From positions 11,850,501-11,914,500 of the forward strand of contig NC_088354.1 in assembly GCF_036884655.1 (NCBI RefSeq): 64,000 nucleotides of DNA, in the 5' to 3' direction. Position 1 is the stretch's first letter; each line of letters opens with the position of its first letter. The notes beneath the pieces are model-generated. The model saw nothing but the letters and a program-made list of their open reading frames with translations, ran no database searches and had not been told where the DNA came from. The DNA is from Musa acuminata AAA Group. Taxonomy: Eukaryota > Streptophyta > Magnoliopsida > Zingiberales > Musaceae. The translations under genes were made by a program, and so were the position numbers. This document shows positions 22,331 through 33,741 of this stretch, one piece after another.

Positions 22331-24016
22331 AAGGATCCCAACTTGCATGGCTTCTAATTCCTTCAAGGAGGATACAGTTCTCCTCTCCTGTACTCTTTTG
22401 GGATCGTCTTCTTGGTTTCTCTCCTTAGGGTTGTGTTGTAACAGCAGCGCCTGTACCGTTGACTTGTGACGTGGCTTATTTGAGTTGACCCCCGACAAAA
22501 TCTACGCCAAAATCCCAGCCTCGGTCAAAAGGCCTCCCCGCTTTGGTTCCGGAATCTCCATCCTCTACGCGTGGGATCTTTTGCTTGTGCCAATGACACT
22601 TTGGATGTGAACGCATGATGGGAAATAACACAGCTTCAAAGAAGAAAACCTTCTTCCCTTTATTTTCTCTCTCTCTGTCTCTCTCTCCAAAACATGGGTA
22701 GTAATGAGTGCATGTCACACGCATCAACTGCATGATTCAAAGTCGATCATGCATGACAGGTCAAGTCGATGTAGATGACAACAGAAATCGAAGTCATTGG
22801 ACCAAAGCAAGAAACCTTTAGAATAAACAACACAGAACAAATCCTATGCTTCATCAATGTCATCTACCTTTGTCGTTCATGTGGAACAACTTGTGAGAAC
22901 ATAAACTACTCTCCACCAAACCCATGACAAGTAAACAATCTGGATTATTCCGACTAACCCAAGTAGTAAATGTTGGGTTCCCAAGAAAAAGAATGTGCGA
23001 CGGCCCCTAAAGTCACCACAAAGCGAGCACTTAGGGATGGCCATTATGAAGAATCACCACATTGGCAAAGCCATTCCCGTTCATCCAATTGAATTATTCG
23101 GGTTTACTTTGACTTGGCGCCCTCTTTCGGACAATGTGATCCTACCACGAAAGAAAGCAAGGCACTCCCATCCCTTTCTACATGTGAAGACAAACGCTAA
23201 GGGTGACGAAGGAGCGAGGGTGGCATTTTGGTTGGGCACGTCAACACGATGCCCATTAAAGAAGGAGGAAGACAACAAACACAAGGTTGGGGAATGGCGA
23301 TGGATGGGGAGGTCTCCATTTGTGGGGTCGAGTAAAGGTGGTAGGGCTGCCTTCTTTTTGTCGTGGTGTAGCGTCTTCGCTTCGTCCTCACGCAGCAAAC
23401 TTTTGTCTCCTTCTCCCCCTTCCATTCCCCTCTCTCTCTCTCTCTCTTTCTCTGTGTATGATTGCAGAAGCTTGCCGACAAAGGTCTTGAGTTGTATGTT
23501 CACTGTACATAGGTTTCACAAAGGTTGGATTGTATTGGACATACATATTTGTATACGTCATCGAGTCTATAAAGAACAAAAGAAGGGTCAATATATTATA
23601 GAATAGGATTATGTTTTACATTGAAGAAAGGAAAAATGAAACATATTCTTCTCTTCTTCAGAGGTTTCCCACTGACCCTAAAAGGAATTTTAAAATGGAT
23701 GTGAACATTTGGACTTTTGTGGGAAAATTTTGAACTTTTGTATATTATTATTTCACCAGTATGATTTTAGCATTTCTTTTTTCTTTTCCAAGGCTATTGT
23801 TTCCACAATTTGCAATATTCATTATGTAATTTCTTGATATATGTGTATGTGTATAACAACACTACAAATAAAAATTTCATATTGAGAAAAAAATAAATAT
23901 TTTAAGCTCAATCTCTCATCAATAAAAATTCATTTTTTTGACTATTGGACCACATAAATGAAAGGAAGCCATGGCAATATTTAACCCATTTTTCAATTAG
24001 ATTAAATTATTTATAT

Positions 24017-24052
<36 letters not shown>

Positions 24053-24887
24053 AGTGACTGAGTTTTGTACACGTGGCAGTCCACTGTGCCGAGAGCCTCC
24101 TCTTTTGATGATTTGATGTGAGTTTGATTGATCTATTTATGAGATCCAGCGGTGGACAAAAGACCCATTGTGATTTGAATTGAAAATACAATAAAAATAA
24201 AAATAAAAAGGTATTAAACATGCCATGCATAAAATAAATAATAATGTTTATGTAGAAGCCACCAAATTGGACCCCAAAAACCGCATTAATCGACAAATAG
24301 TGTCATTATTTGTCGTTTTTGTGACGCAGGTATCGCACTGATGTCATGATGACATGGCACGATACATTGCTGACGTGGTATGCCTATTGGGGATTCTTTA
24401 TTATTTGTTTCCCTTCGGCCGCCCCAATTTGTCGTCTCCTGCGTCCCTCACTCGCTACCCTTTGCCGTTTCTTTAACTCGCTCGCTCTCTCTCTCTCTGT
24501 GCTCGCGTGCCCCGTCCAACTTCTCCCCCTTAATAACTTCATTCTCCCCTCACCTCCTCCCGTCTCTTCGTTCCTACCCACATCGGTTTCTCCCTCGGTC
24601 GAGGATCTCTCCTGGCTCCATCTTGGTGCTTGGATCTCGAAAGGTGGTTCCTTTGGGCGGGATCGGGAAGCTGCGCGGTGGAAGGAGGTGAGCGGCGCGG
24701 CGGGGGTCCGTGGAGGAGCAGAAGCAGCGAGTTCGCGGGTTCGGGAGCGAGTCGTTGACGGTTCGATCCGTCAACTTCAGTTCACGAGGAAAAAGGAGAG
24801 ATTTTTGTTGGCTTCCGGCGGGGCTCGTTTTGGCTCGGCTGGTTCTTCTCTTGTTCTTGGCGTTCTGTTTCCGGGTGCGGTATCGCG
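22331..24887. promoter_or_regulatory. Gene-poor DNA leading into the GID1 promoter and leader
   Basis: Pyrimidine-rich runs (22660-22690, 23430-23450) and a (TA)n microsatellite (24018-24049) occur. Frames such as 22995-23606 are compositionally odd and have no domain, so they are not called. The last 400 bases before 24888 are GC-rich with CT tracts, as in plant 5' leaders. Confidence 0.4.
24018..24049. repeat. (TA)n microsatellite
   Basis: About 16 TA units, uninterrupted, 0.84 kb upstream of the GID1 start codon. Confidence 0.9.
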
Positions 24888-26548
24888 ATGGCGGGAAGCA
24901 ACGAGGTGAACGCCAACGAGTGCAGGGTATGGAACCTCTCGCCTCCCTCCTCGCTTTGGATTTGGTGTCAATGTTCCTTCTTTTATGGAATCTCTGCGCC
25001 CGTGCTTCCTGTGCCGATGATGCGATCGGTGGTTTCGCTGCTTTTTGTTCTTCGCCAGATTTTGGGGTGTATCTTGATTTCCGTGTCCATTCGGTTGGTT
25101 AAAGGTCGGATCTTTGATCGGCTTCAGTCGTTTCTCCTCTTGCATTTGGCTATTTTCTGTTCTTTCATTCGCTTGATGGGGGGACGGGGGTCTTTGCTTC
25201 GGGTTCGTGCATTCCGAAGCGAAGAAGCTTTGTCGATCTCCCATGGGCTCTATAGAAATCGCGAAAAGTTTGGATCTTTTGGCGTTATCCGAGGAGGAAA
25301 ACAGTAAAACCAAACAGAAACCCTATTGATTCTCGCTCGCTATCTTCGTCTCTGTCCTCGATTCTAATGAAATGACACATGCCCTGAAGCTCCCAAGAAA
25401 TCCCTCCCGGCAATTGCAAAAAGTTTGAATCTTGCTTCCCTTTCACGGCCAATTCCTGCCGTAAATGAAGACAGAGAAACCAAGAAGGACGCCTCCTCAC
25501 CCTCTTTCTTGATTCGGTGTTTTTTTTGGCTTTGATTCCCTCGCAGATGGTGGTTCCCCTCAACACATGGGTCCTCATCTCCAACTTCAAGCTGGCCTAC
25601 AACATGCTGCGCCGCCCCGACGGAACCTTCGACCGCCACCTCGCCGAATTCCTCGACCGCAAGGTCCCCGCCAACGCGGCCCCCGTCAATGGCGTCGTCT
25701 CCTTTGACATCCTCATCGACCGCACCAACAATCTCCTCGCCCGCATCTACCGCCCCGCCCCTCCGAACCCGTCCCCCGCCACCACGCCCCTCGCCGACTT
25801 CCACCGGCCTCCCTCCCCGGATCCCTTCCCCGTAATCATCTTCTTCCATGGCGGCAGCTTCGCCCACTCCTCCCCGAACACCGCCATCTACGACTCCCTC
25901 TGCCGGCGCTTTGTCTCGCTGTGCGGAGCAGTGGTTATCTCCGTCGACTACCGTCGCTCACCTGAATACCGGTACCCCTGCGCCTACGACGACGGATGGG
26001 CGGCCCTCAAGTGGGCTTCCACCGAGCCATGGCTCCACGGCGGCAAGGACGCCAAACTTCGGGTGTTCCTCTGCGGCGACAGCTCCGGGGGCAACATCGC
26101 GCACCACGTAGCCGTAAGGGCTGCAGAATCCGGGATCGAGGTATCCGGGAACATCCTTCTCAACCCCATGTTCGGCGGCAATCACCGGACGGAGTCGGAG
26201 AAGAGATTGGATGGTAAGTATTTTGTGACGATCCAGGACAGGGATTGGTATTGGAAGGCGTATCTCCCGGAGGGAGCCGACAGGGACCACCCAGCTTGCA
26301 ACCCCTTCGGTCCCAATGGCGTCCCCCTCGAGGAGCTTCCTTTCACAAAGAGCCTCGTCATAGTGGCAGGCTTGGATCTTGTTCAGGACTGGCAATTGGC
26401 CTATGCCGACGGGTTGAAGACGGCCGGCAAAGATGTGAAGCTCGTCTACCGGGAACAGGCCACCATCGGCTTCTATTTGTTGCCCAACACTGACCATTTC
26501 TACGAAGTAATGGAGGAGATCAAGCACTTTGTTACCTCTAACTTATAG
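24888..26548 (+). CDS. GID1: Gibberellin receptor GID1, 2 exons
   Basis: GID1 is the soluble nuclear and cytosolic gibberellin receptor that, when loaded with hormone, binds DELLA repressors and leads to their degradation by SCF ligases. Exon 1 (24888-24926) encodes MAGSNEVNANECR. Exon 2 (25547-26548) begins MVVPLNTWVLISNF. Together they give 346 residues, the usual size, and the position of the single intron is the one known in this family. The hormone-sensitive-lipase fold is visible: HGG at 114-116, GDSSG at 190-194 with S192, and D290. The third catalytic position, where a lipase has His, is I320 (QATIGFY), the substitution that makes GID1 a receptor rather than an esterase. The N-terminal lid residues are intact. 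The sequence shows no damage. The subtype within GID1 cannot be assigned here. Confidence 0.96.
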
Positions 26549-27060
26549 TCCATGTGCAGCAGGAAGAAGAAGGAGCTGTTCTATCATCTTCCTATGCCTG
26601 ATTCCAGTTCCACGAGGTTGGAAGATGGTGCTAACTCTATAGGTAACTTGCCTTTCTTCCTTCTGCTGGTGCCTTCAGTGGTATCTGTTGGACACCAGGG
26701 TGTATAGTGAGTCAAGTCCAGGAAGATGGATACAGCATGTAACATGGATCTTGTGTTGGTATAAAGATGCCCTCCTGTGATTCCTTTCTTTGCATGTAAC
26801 ATTGATCAGAAGAGAGAGGGTTTTGGATCTTCCTCGGTCCATTTCTTGCCTTGGTTTCCAAGTACATGGCCACCACTGGGACCTGTGGGCACTGTTGCTT
26901 GACTTCTGATGCCTTCTTCTTCCTTGACAAATGGTTGTTAGTCGGCTCTCTCTCTCTCTCTCTCTCTCTCTCTATTCTTCGCAGGAGTAGTAGTTTAATG
27001 CACGCAGTCCATATTCCAACCACAGTACTTGGTGTGATATGATACATACATATAGGTCAT
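26549..27060 (+). other. Probable 3' untranslated region of GID1, with (TC)n microsatellite
   Basis: Directly downstream of the GID1 stop. A (CT)n run lies at 26946-26973. The polyadenylation point is not determinable from the sequence. Confidence 0.45.
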
Positions 27061-28619
27061 ATAATTAGGTGCAGGGCAAATTATTATTGTCCTTTTGACT
27101 GGACAACCTTTGTCTGCTTCCAATGGCAGGGCAGCCCTGTGAGCCATGCTGGCTACATTTCCTCGTTACCAGTCAATAACCAGTCCTTTTCAGAGTTTTA
27201 TGTGTCACTGTTTACTGCAAGTCCCAACAACAAGAAGAACAAGAACAACAACAGCAACAGAAGCCTGCTCTGCTCATTGCTTCAATTGTAAGCAGCAAAT
27301 TGGAGCACGTGGAGTGAGAGTACTTTTGTTGACGTGGTTGTCAAAGACCAAGAACCAAAAAGTCAAAAGGAAAGGGAGTGCCAGATGTTCTCCTCATCCA
27401 AAACAGATTAGATTAGGTCAATTCGAGGGTTCCTCCTCTCTCCAAAACTCTACAATTTAAATCTTATGAAGTTGATTGGGATAATCTCAAGTGTTGGGGA
27501 TCAGTCGTATCCATCTTCATCGAGTATGTCATAACCAATCTTCTAATCACGAGTGGTTTGAGAGCCTTCAAGTTTTCTCTCGGGAGCACCCACTTCGGTA
27601 TCACTTCGTCGAGTTTGGGATGGGATCTCAACTCCACGTTAGCAGAATTTATTCGGTTCGGGTCAACCTTCCACGTTGCGCTCGGACGTGATCGCGTCCG
27701 ATCCCTCATTCGGAGACGACTATGGAACCACCAGAGGTAGAATTGATTCTGGAACAAGCGTTGCATTTTTTGGATTCCGAGACATTTCATTTCTTGAGTG
27801 TTGGGAGATAGCTAGTCCTGTCAAAAGGTTGTTTCTTTGTGTCATGCGTCGTTGAATACTGAAGTCGTTTTTGGCTTGTTGGTGTTATCTCCGGGGTTTA
27901 TCATCATCAAGAAGGTCAATGTTGGGATTGAGATGAAAAAGGAGCATTCTTGACTAAGATGGGCTGAAGAAGACCATCCGAGGATGGGTCATGGCATGGG
28001 CACGTCCGACATGGATACCGACAAGAACGACACTATGCGTGTTGGTGATGCTGCTTGCTCCGGTATGGAAATTGAGATCTTTTATCTGACCCGCCGATTG
28101 CTCCCATGTTCTTCACCAGTACTTGTCTGTCGATAGCCCGTGGCCTGTGGGCAATGGATAGCCGGGCATATGTTTCGCAGTTCTCGGAGATGGTTCACCG
28201 TTTGTGGTTGCGCTCCAGGTGCTTGCTGGAATTACTGACCGATATATTCATTGCAAAATGGCATCTGTTCATGTGTCTAACTTTTCATGTTTGTCGGTTA
28301 TGTGATAGGGAAGCCGTGTGCTAATATACAATGTTGATAATGAGTGGAAAGTGGGAAGAACATCCGTGCCAAAAGCTTGAGGTGGACAATTGCCGATAGA
28401 TCTCTTTCTCCAGATCAACCATACATTGTGAGTTCCTGAAACAGTCTTAGTAAAAGCTTCCGGTTGCATTGCTTTAACTGTTTGTGCCCAAGAATAATTG
28501 TTCCGTGCCTTCTTCTATGGATAGTTGATGGCCAGTGGCAATTCTGAATAGATCAAGATTTTGTTGCAATCATTTAAGGTTTAGACATTCTTACTCTACC
28601 CTGCAATTCGGCAAAGCTT

Positions 28620-28654
28620 TCTGGGATAGTGGCATCTATTGCCACTATCCCAGA
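28620..28654. repeat. Perfect 15-bp inverted repeat with 5-base loop
   Basis: TCTGGGATAGTGGCA, loop TCTAT, TGCCACTATCCCAGA. The arms match without mismatch. There is no T-run after it, and arms this short do not suggest a microRNA precursor. Confidence 0.9.
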
Positions 28655-28754
28655 CCGCTTGGCTGGTTGTTCTTGTATACATGTGAGGTGAGTAATAGTG
28701 AAGCGGCAGAGGTCTTTTGAGTGGCGGTGCAGAGGTGATAGGAGTACTCTGGTG

Positions 28755-28756
<2 letters not shown>

Positions 28757-28799
<43 letters not shown>
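28757..28799. repeat. (GA)n microsatellite, about 21 units
   Basis: Uninterrupted GA run, the longest dinucleotide repeat in the window. Confidence 0.95.
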
Positions 28800-28801
<2 letters not shown>

Positions 28802-30922
28802 TTGAATCCTTGTGAAGGTGATTTTCTAGAATGGATTCACCCCCTCCTTTATCCTAAATTGGAAGAAAAAAACAGCACCAGATAGAATGTCACCGTGACT
28901 GGTATCCAATTGGATAATAAAACCTTATTCATGCCCTTTTTTAGCATGACTAATATTTGCATGCATTCCAATTGAAATCTTGTTGCACTTGGGCTACTTA
29001 GAGGTGTCCAGATATCTCAGGTTTCTGTATATATTATGTTCATTGCTACGATGTGAATCTTTAGGATTTTACATCCAGTTAGTACCTGAACTGTCGATGC
29101 TTACGAGATTGTGTCTGCTTACCTCGACCTTTATCAGCATTCATTAAACTAGAGTGATTTGCAGAAGGAGCTTATGAAAAATACTATAATTTGCGACAAA
29201 TGTAATTATTTGACATCTATAATGTTGCAGTTCAGATACTTGCTAGCTTATAATTTTGGTGAGGATCTAATTAAATAACAAGCCTGGATCTTTTCCTACT
29301 ATCAAGTTTAGAGCAATATCGCTAGCCAAACTACTCATTTTATTCTTCTAATAAAGTTTTTCTTTGGTGACAATCATCAAAAACCTTTCTCAGATATTAC
29401 AACCCTGAGCTTAACTAATGTTGTTGAAAGGCTATATCAAGAACTTCGTTAAACTTTTATTATATAGATGGAAAATACCACTTTAAATTTGTTGTCTTTG
29501 TAAGACATATATCAGTTTGCAGATGAGTCTACTGTGGTTGTCGGTCCACCATTTGTCATGTGATTACTAATGTTGCAGTAGAATTTCAGAAGAACAGTCG
29601 TAAAAGGACAATGATTGACCATATCGCAATTCCAAATTAAACCTGTAAATTGCTATTTACTGCTTTGGGTAATTGATACTGTCTCATGAGAAGGCTTAAG
29701 CCTATTCAAGCTTCTTTCTTGAATAACCTAAAGCATACATGCCTTTCTTTTTGTGATTATTTTTATATTGCTGACTTAGCTGTTCCCATTTAATAGATCC
29801 AAAAGTTTATTTCTTGATTCAGAATTCACATCATCCTTGGTTATTACAGGCATTATCAATAAGTTGGTGGCTGGATCATGGCAATGCTATTATTCCCCTT
29901 CATTCCACCTTGGCTTGATGGTGAAAGATCCAGTTTACAGAAAACACACAGTAAAGCATCCATCAGAAGAATTTTCAGATACAACTCTTAAATGATAGTG
30001 CAACGCCCTCAACTTGAATCAAATGAGCACCCAAATGTCTTCTGTATAAGCTATAGTTGGTGATCTTTCAATTATTATGACAAAGTTCTTTAGGCAATCA
30101 GAGAACTCAATTGACATTCTGAAACAAGATGCTGGTGAGAGTGTTCATGTGAGATGCCTTCATTAACATCCATGGAAAGAGTCCACAGTGTACTACCAGA
30201 CCTGGTGGAGCTGCAAACTCTGGGGGAAAGAAATTATACAGCCTGTTCTCTCTTAGGGAAGAGCATGATTGATACGTGGAGATGAAAAGGTTTGGAACAA
30301 TCACAGCAATTCATTCGGCAGCTAGTATTCTTCATGTTGTTCGATCTCCTCACAGATGTGTTTCTGGTGTTTGGATATTGCAGGTGGTGTTCTAACATGC
30401 CACCTCGGTTACGCGGCTGAATCCAACCAACCTCTTCCTACAGATCCAAAACGTCACTGAGATCTCAAAGGCATCAACATCACCCATGGATGCACTGAAG
30501 GGTACAAAAATCACAGACCAATCCAATTGGTCATATCAGCTCGACCGGACCAAACAAACACCAGTGGATCTCGTACCGAATCCAACGAAAGATTGACGAG
30601 GATTTGCTCACATCGGACTTCTGCAAACGACATCAATATACACGGCCAAAGCTCGTAATCTCTCTACACAGCAACTTACATTATCTTACAATAAAGCATA
30701 ATTAAGGAGAACAACATGACATTACCGTCCTTAAATCCCCATATATATATATATATAATTGTTCGTGCTCTTCTTCCACAACCCAAAATTAATAAAAGAA
30801 TTTTATTATTACCGTATGTTAATAAGCTACTTTTTTTTATCGTAGTAATTCTCTGTAAGTCTTCGGCTGACTCGATCGTGGTTGCTTGGAACAGGCGGTG
30901 ATGGTGGTCACGAAGGGGCGGA

Positions 30923-32131
30923 TTAGCTTCTCCAGTTGGGGCACTGGTCGACGGGGCGCATCTTCTGCGTGCCGGCCTTGAGCGGGCAGGGCGTGTCGAA
31001 GGGCGGAACCATGCAATTGTACTGCAGGCAGAGGGCCGCGCCAACGGGGATGACAGCTGCAGCAGGGCCGAACTCGATCCCTGTCAGGAAGTTGTGCTGG
31101 AGGTAGAGCAGTTGCATCCCGTTGCTGAGCCGCTGCACCAGGCGGCTCGGAACCTCCCCGGTGAACCGGTTGTTGTTGAGGTACAGGCGGTCCACGCCGG
31201 CCAGCTGCGGCGGAACGGATCCCCACAACCGGTTGTAGCTCAGGTCTACCACCGGGATGACCACGTCTCCCTGGGGCACCACTCGCCCGGAGAAGGCGTT
31301 GCGCTGGAGTTGGAGAGCCTCGAGCCGGAGTCGGAACACGCATCCGGGGATGGGGCCCTCGAGCAGGTTGGAGCTGAGGTCCAGGAAGTTGAGGCGGGTG
31401 AGGCGGGGGAGCACGGCGTCCACGCTGCCGGTGAGCGCGTTGGAGCCGAGGGCGAGGTACTGCAGGGAAGACGGCAGCGGCGGGATGGGGCCGGAGAGCT
31501 GGTTGTGCTTGAGGTCGAGGCGGAGGAGGGCGGCGGAGCGCGGGAAGCGCGGGATTGGGCCGGAGAGCTGGTTGTGGCAGAGGATGAGGTTGGAGAGTGC
31601 GGAAGCGGCGGTCAGGGCGGGGGGAACAGGTCCGGAGAGCTGGTTGTAGCTGAGGTCGAGGGTGCGGATACGGCGGAGGGAGCCGAAGCCGGCGGGGAGG
31701 GGGCCGGAGAGGAGGTTCTTGCTGAGGGCGAGGAATCGCAGGCCGCTGCAGCGGGCAAGGGCGTCGGGGATAGGGCCGGTGACGCGGCCGGGGACGAGGG
31801 ACAGCTCGGCGAGTGCGGAGAGGCGGCCGAGGGCGGGGTCGAGGCGGCCTTGCAAGCCCGGGGAGCCCGCGCGGGGGTCACCCAGGGCGAGCGCCACCAC
31901 GCGGTCCCCGGCGCAGAAGACGCCCGGGAAACCGCAAGGGTCGTCGGTGAAGTCCCACGCGGAGAAGAAGTCGGACCCGGGCATGTCCTCCAGTCGCTTC
32001 CGCACAGCCTGCAGCGCCAGGAAGTCCACCGGGTCCAATATCCCCACCACGCCCTTCGACGACGCCAGCAGCAGTAGCAGAAGTAAGAGACCCCCCAAGA
32101 AGCAGCACCGCAACGCCATCGTCACAACCAT
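30923..32131 (-). CDS. Secreted leucine-rich-repeat protein without kinase domain
   Basis: An intronless, GC-rich gene. The likely start is MVVTMALRCC at 32131 (402 residues) or the second ATG at 32119 (398). Upstream in-frame codons from 32263 read like leader sequence (FAAQGKKGKERSKGGEPRK). A signal peptide (CCFLGGLLLLLLLLASS) is followed by an LRR N-cap (ILDPVDFLALQAVRKRLEDM, then SAWDFTDDPCGFPGVFC). About nine to ten plant-type repeats follow, such as LRTLDLSYNQLSGPVPPAL-like units with LDLKHNQLSGPIP and LYLNNNRFTGEVPS. A C-cap ends with LCLQYNCMVPPFDTPCPLKA. There is no membrane helix or kinase after the repeats, so it is an extracellular LRR protein rather than a receptor kinase. A closely similar Arabidopsis family exists, but its function is not established to my knowledge. 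Confidence 0.88.
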   Translation of the reverse strand: MVVTMALRCCFLGGLLLLLLLLASSKGVVGILDPVDFLALQAVRKRLEDMPGSDFFSAWDFTDDPCGFPGVFCAGDRVVALALGDPRAGSPGLQGRLDPALGRLSALAELSLVPGRVTGPIPDALARCSGLRFLALSKNLLSGPLPAGFGSLRRIRTLDLSYNQLSGPVPPALTAASALSNLILCHNQLSGPIPRFPRSAALLRLDLKHNQLSGPIPPLPSSLQYLALGSNALTGSVDAVLPRLTRLNFLDLSSNLLEGPIPGCVFRLRLEALQLQRNAFSGRVVPQGDVVIPVVDLSYNRLWGSVPPQLAGVDRLYLNNNRFTGEVPSRLVQRLSNGMQLLYLQHNFLTGIEFGPAAAVIPVGAALCLQYNCMVPPFDTPCPLKAGTQKMRPVDQCPNWRS

Positions 32132-33741
32132 CACCGCATCGGCTCTGTACAAAGTCTGCTCTGCTTTCCTTGGCTCCCCTCCTTTCGACCGCTCCTTTCC
32201 TTTCTTTCCTTGAGCTGCAAAGGGGAAAAGAGGGGGTTTTAATAGAGAAGACGGAGGGTTCACGGTACACCCTTTCTACGTTGGCCTGCTGGCTTTCTCG
32301 TGGGGAAGGGCGTGAGCACTTTAATGGCGGAAACCGTAAAGAGCGAAGACGTGGGGGAGAAGCCTCCCTCTCTTTTCTATTCTGCGGTGGGTTGGTTGCC
32401 GGCGAGGGTCTCGTGTCCCAGAAGATGGTAGTAATCGATGCTGGCTTGAGGAGGAAGGGGAAATCGATGTGGGTACTCGATGCCTCCTCCCGCCTCTGCA
32501 GCGAGCGGACGGTTCTTTATCGTCGTCGTCATCATCATCGTCATTATAAGCGTGGTGCGGGGTTTTGCCTTCTAATTATTGTCATCTTACTGGTGGTTTT
32601 GGTCCGGAACAATAAACGGCTGTCCGAGGCAAGTGGTTCGGGGTTCGGTGGTGCGGTACGGGGAACAGAGGGAAGGACACCTCAGTGGCCACGTCAGACA
32701 AGGGCGTGGCGGCCATGTCGGAGTCGTCCTTGGAACGCCACGTGCCGGTTGCGCTCAATTGGTACAGAAAGGCCCTCATCTCAGGTGGGAGATGTCTTCT
32801 TCGTTCGACTGACTGCAACTCTGAGACATGTCATGTGACGAATGTGGGGCTAAGGCAAACCTGGTGATCAGATCAGCCGACCGAGAAGACGACAATAGAG
32901 TGTCACGTCGATGCGGTGGCCATGTTTGCGGGGGGAGGGTCTAAGCTTGTACGCGCCACTGGCAATTTGCCCCCGGGAAGATGGTCCATGATATGTGCGT
33001 CGGGTAGCACGCAGCAAACTAACTGTTCGACGTAAGGCAGCCAGTTTCCTTTGAAAGAGAGTGGCTTTACTTCTTCGTTCCCATCGTGTTTCAGATGTCA
33101 GGAAGGCCTTGTCAAGTATGGTTCGTCTTTGGGGCCGACTGATTCCTGGCCAAGGATTGATTCCCTTTCTCGTTCTGAGGATTCCTGGCCAGCGAATGCG
33201 AATCTTAAGTTACCACACAGTGTGTTGTCACAGAAACGAGTAACATAGAGCACACAAGTCTTGATATAAGCAACAAAGTCCAGCTTGTAAACATAGAAAA
33301 CTAGTTTGAAGTTTATTTCACCACGAAGAGGAAAGTGAATCGCCCTTGAAACTAATTAATGGTGAATACTTGTGTAAATGTAAACAGGAAGGAGAGCTCA
33401 TCTGTGGGAAGCACGTCCAACTACATGAACTAAAAATCCATATCTACAGAATGTACAGTGACCGTGGTGGTCTAGGTGGTTGGATTGGCAGACCTTTTGC
33501 TTCCATCTCCATAACTAAAAATGCATTATCTACCTTTGATTGCAAAATGAGAATCAAAGAGAAGGAGCAAGTGTAGCTGTAGAAGTACATGTCGATAGCT
33601 TCCGGTTTGTAGGTTGTTTCAGCCATCCAAGATAGAAATTTGCTTGTAGAAAGACATCGTATGATGAAGCCACCAACTTCCACATCATCAACCTGTTCCG
33701 CATCATCAAAAGGTAAAATAATTGACACAGAAAATTTAGAT
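32132..33741. promoter_or_regulatory. LRR gene upstream region and ATG18 downstream region
   Basis: About 1.6 kb between two minus-strand genes. The left part must hold the LRR promoter. The right part should hold the ATG18 3' untranslated region. Open frames in 32170-32838 are GC-driven and carry no domain. Confidence 0.4.

Larger units (their letters stand above)
27061..30922. other. Gene-poor region between GID1 and the LRR gene
   Basis: No coding frame with a recognisable domain on either strand. It contains a short perfect palindrome (28620-28654), a (GA)n microsatellite (28757-28799) and a minor TA run near 30741. The 27480-28740 stretch is GC-richer than its surroundings and may be a decayed element, but no motif supports that. 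The end near 30923 should include the 3' untranslated region of the LRR gene. Confidence 0.45.

Noticed and set aside
22995..23606. Plus-strand open frame of 203 codons
   Set aside because: Low-complexity serine/leucine runs from a pyrimidine microsatellite, no domain, and an equally long frame on the other strand.
24346..24909. 187-codon frame ahead of GID1
   Set aside because: Lies in the GC-rich leader/promoter of GID1 and overlaps its first exon in another frame, with no domain.
25958..26527. Minus-strand open frame of 189 codons in GID1
   Set aside because: Shadow of GID1 exon 2, with no recognisable domain.
28620..28654. MicroRNA precursor or terminator
   Set aside because: Arms of 15 bp are too short for a plant microRNA hairpin, and there is no T-run or transcript context for a terminator.
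31094..32077. Long plus-strand open frame of 327 codons
   Set aside because: It is the antisense shadow of the GC-rich LRR gene. Its Glu/Gly/Ala-rich text has no domain and mirrors the codon bias of the real frame.
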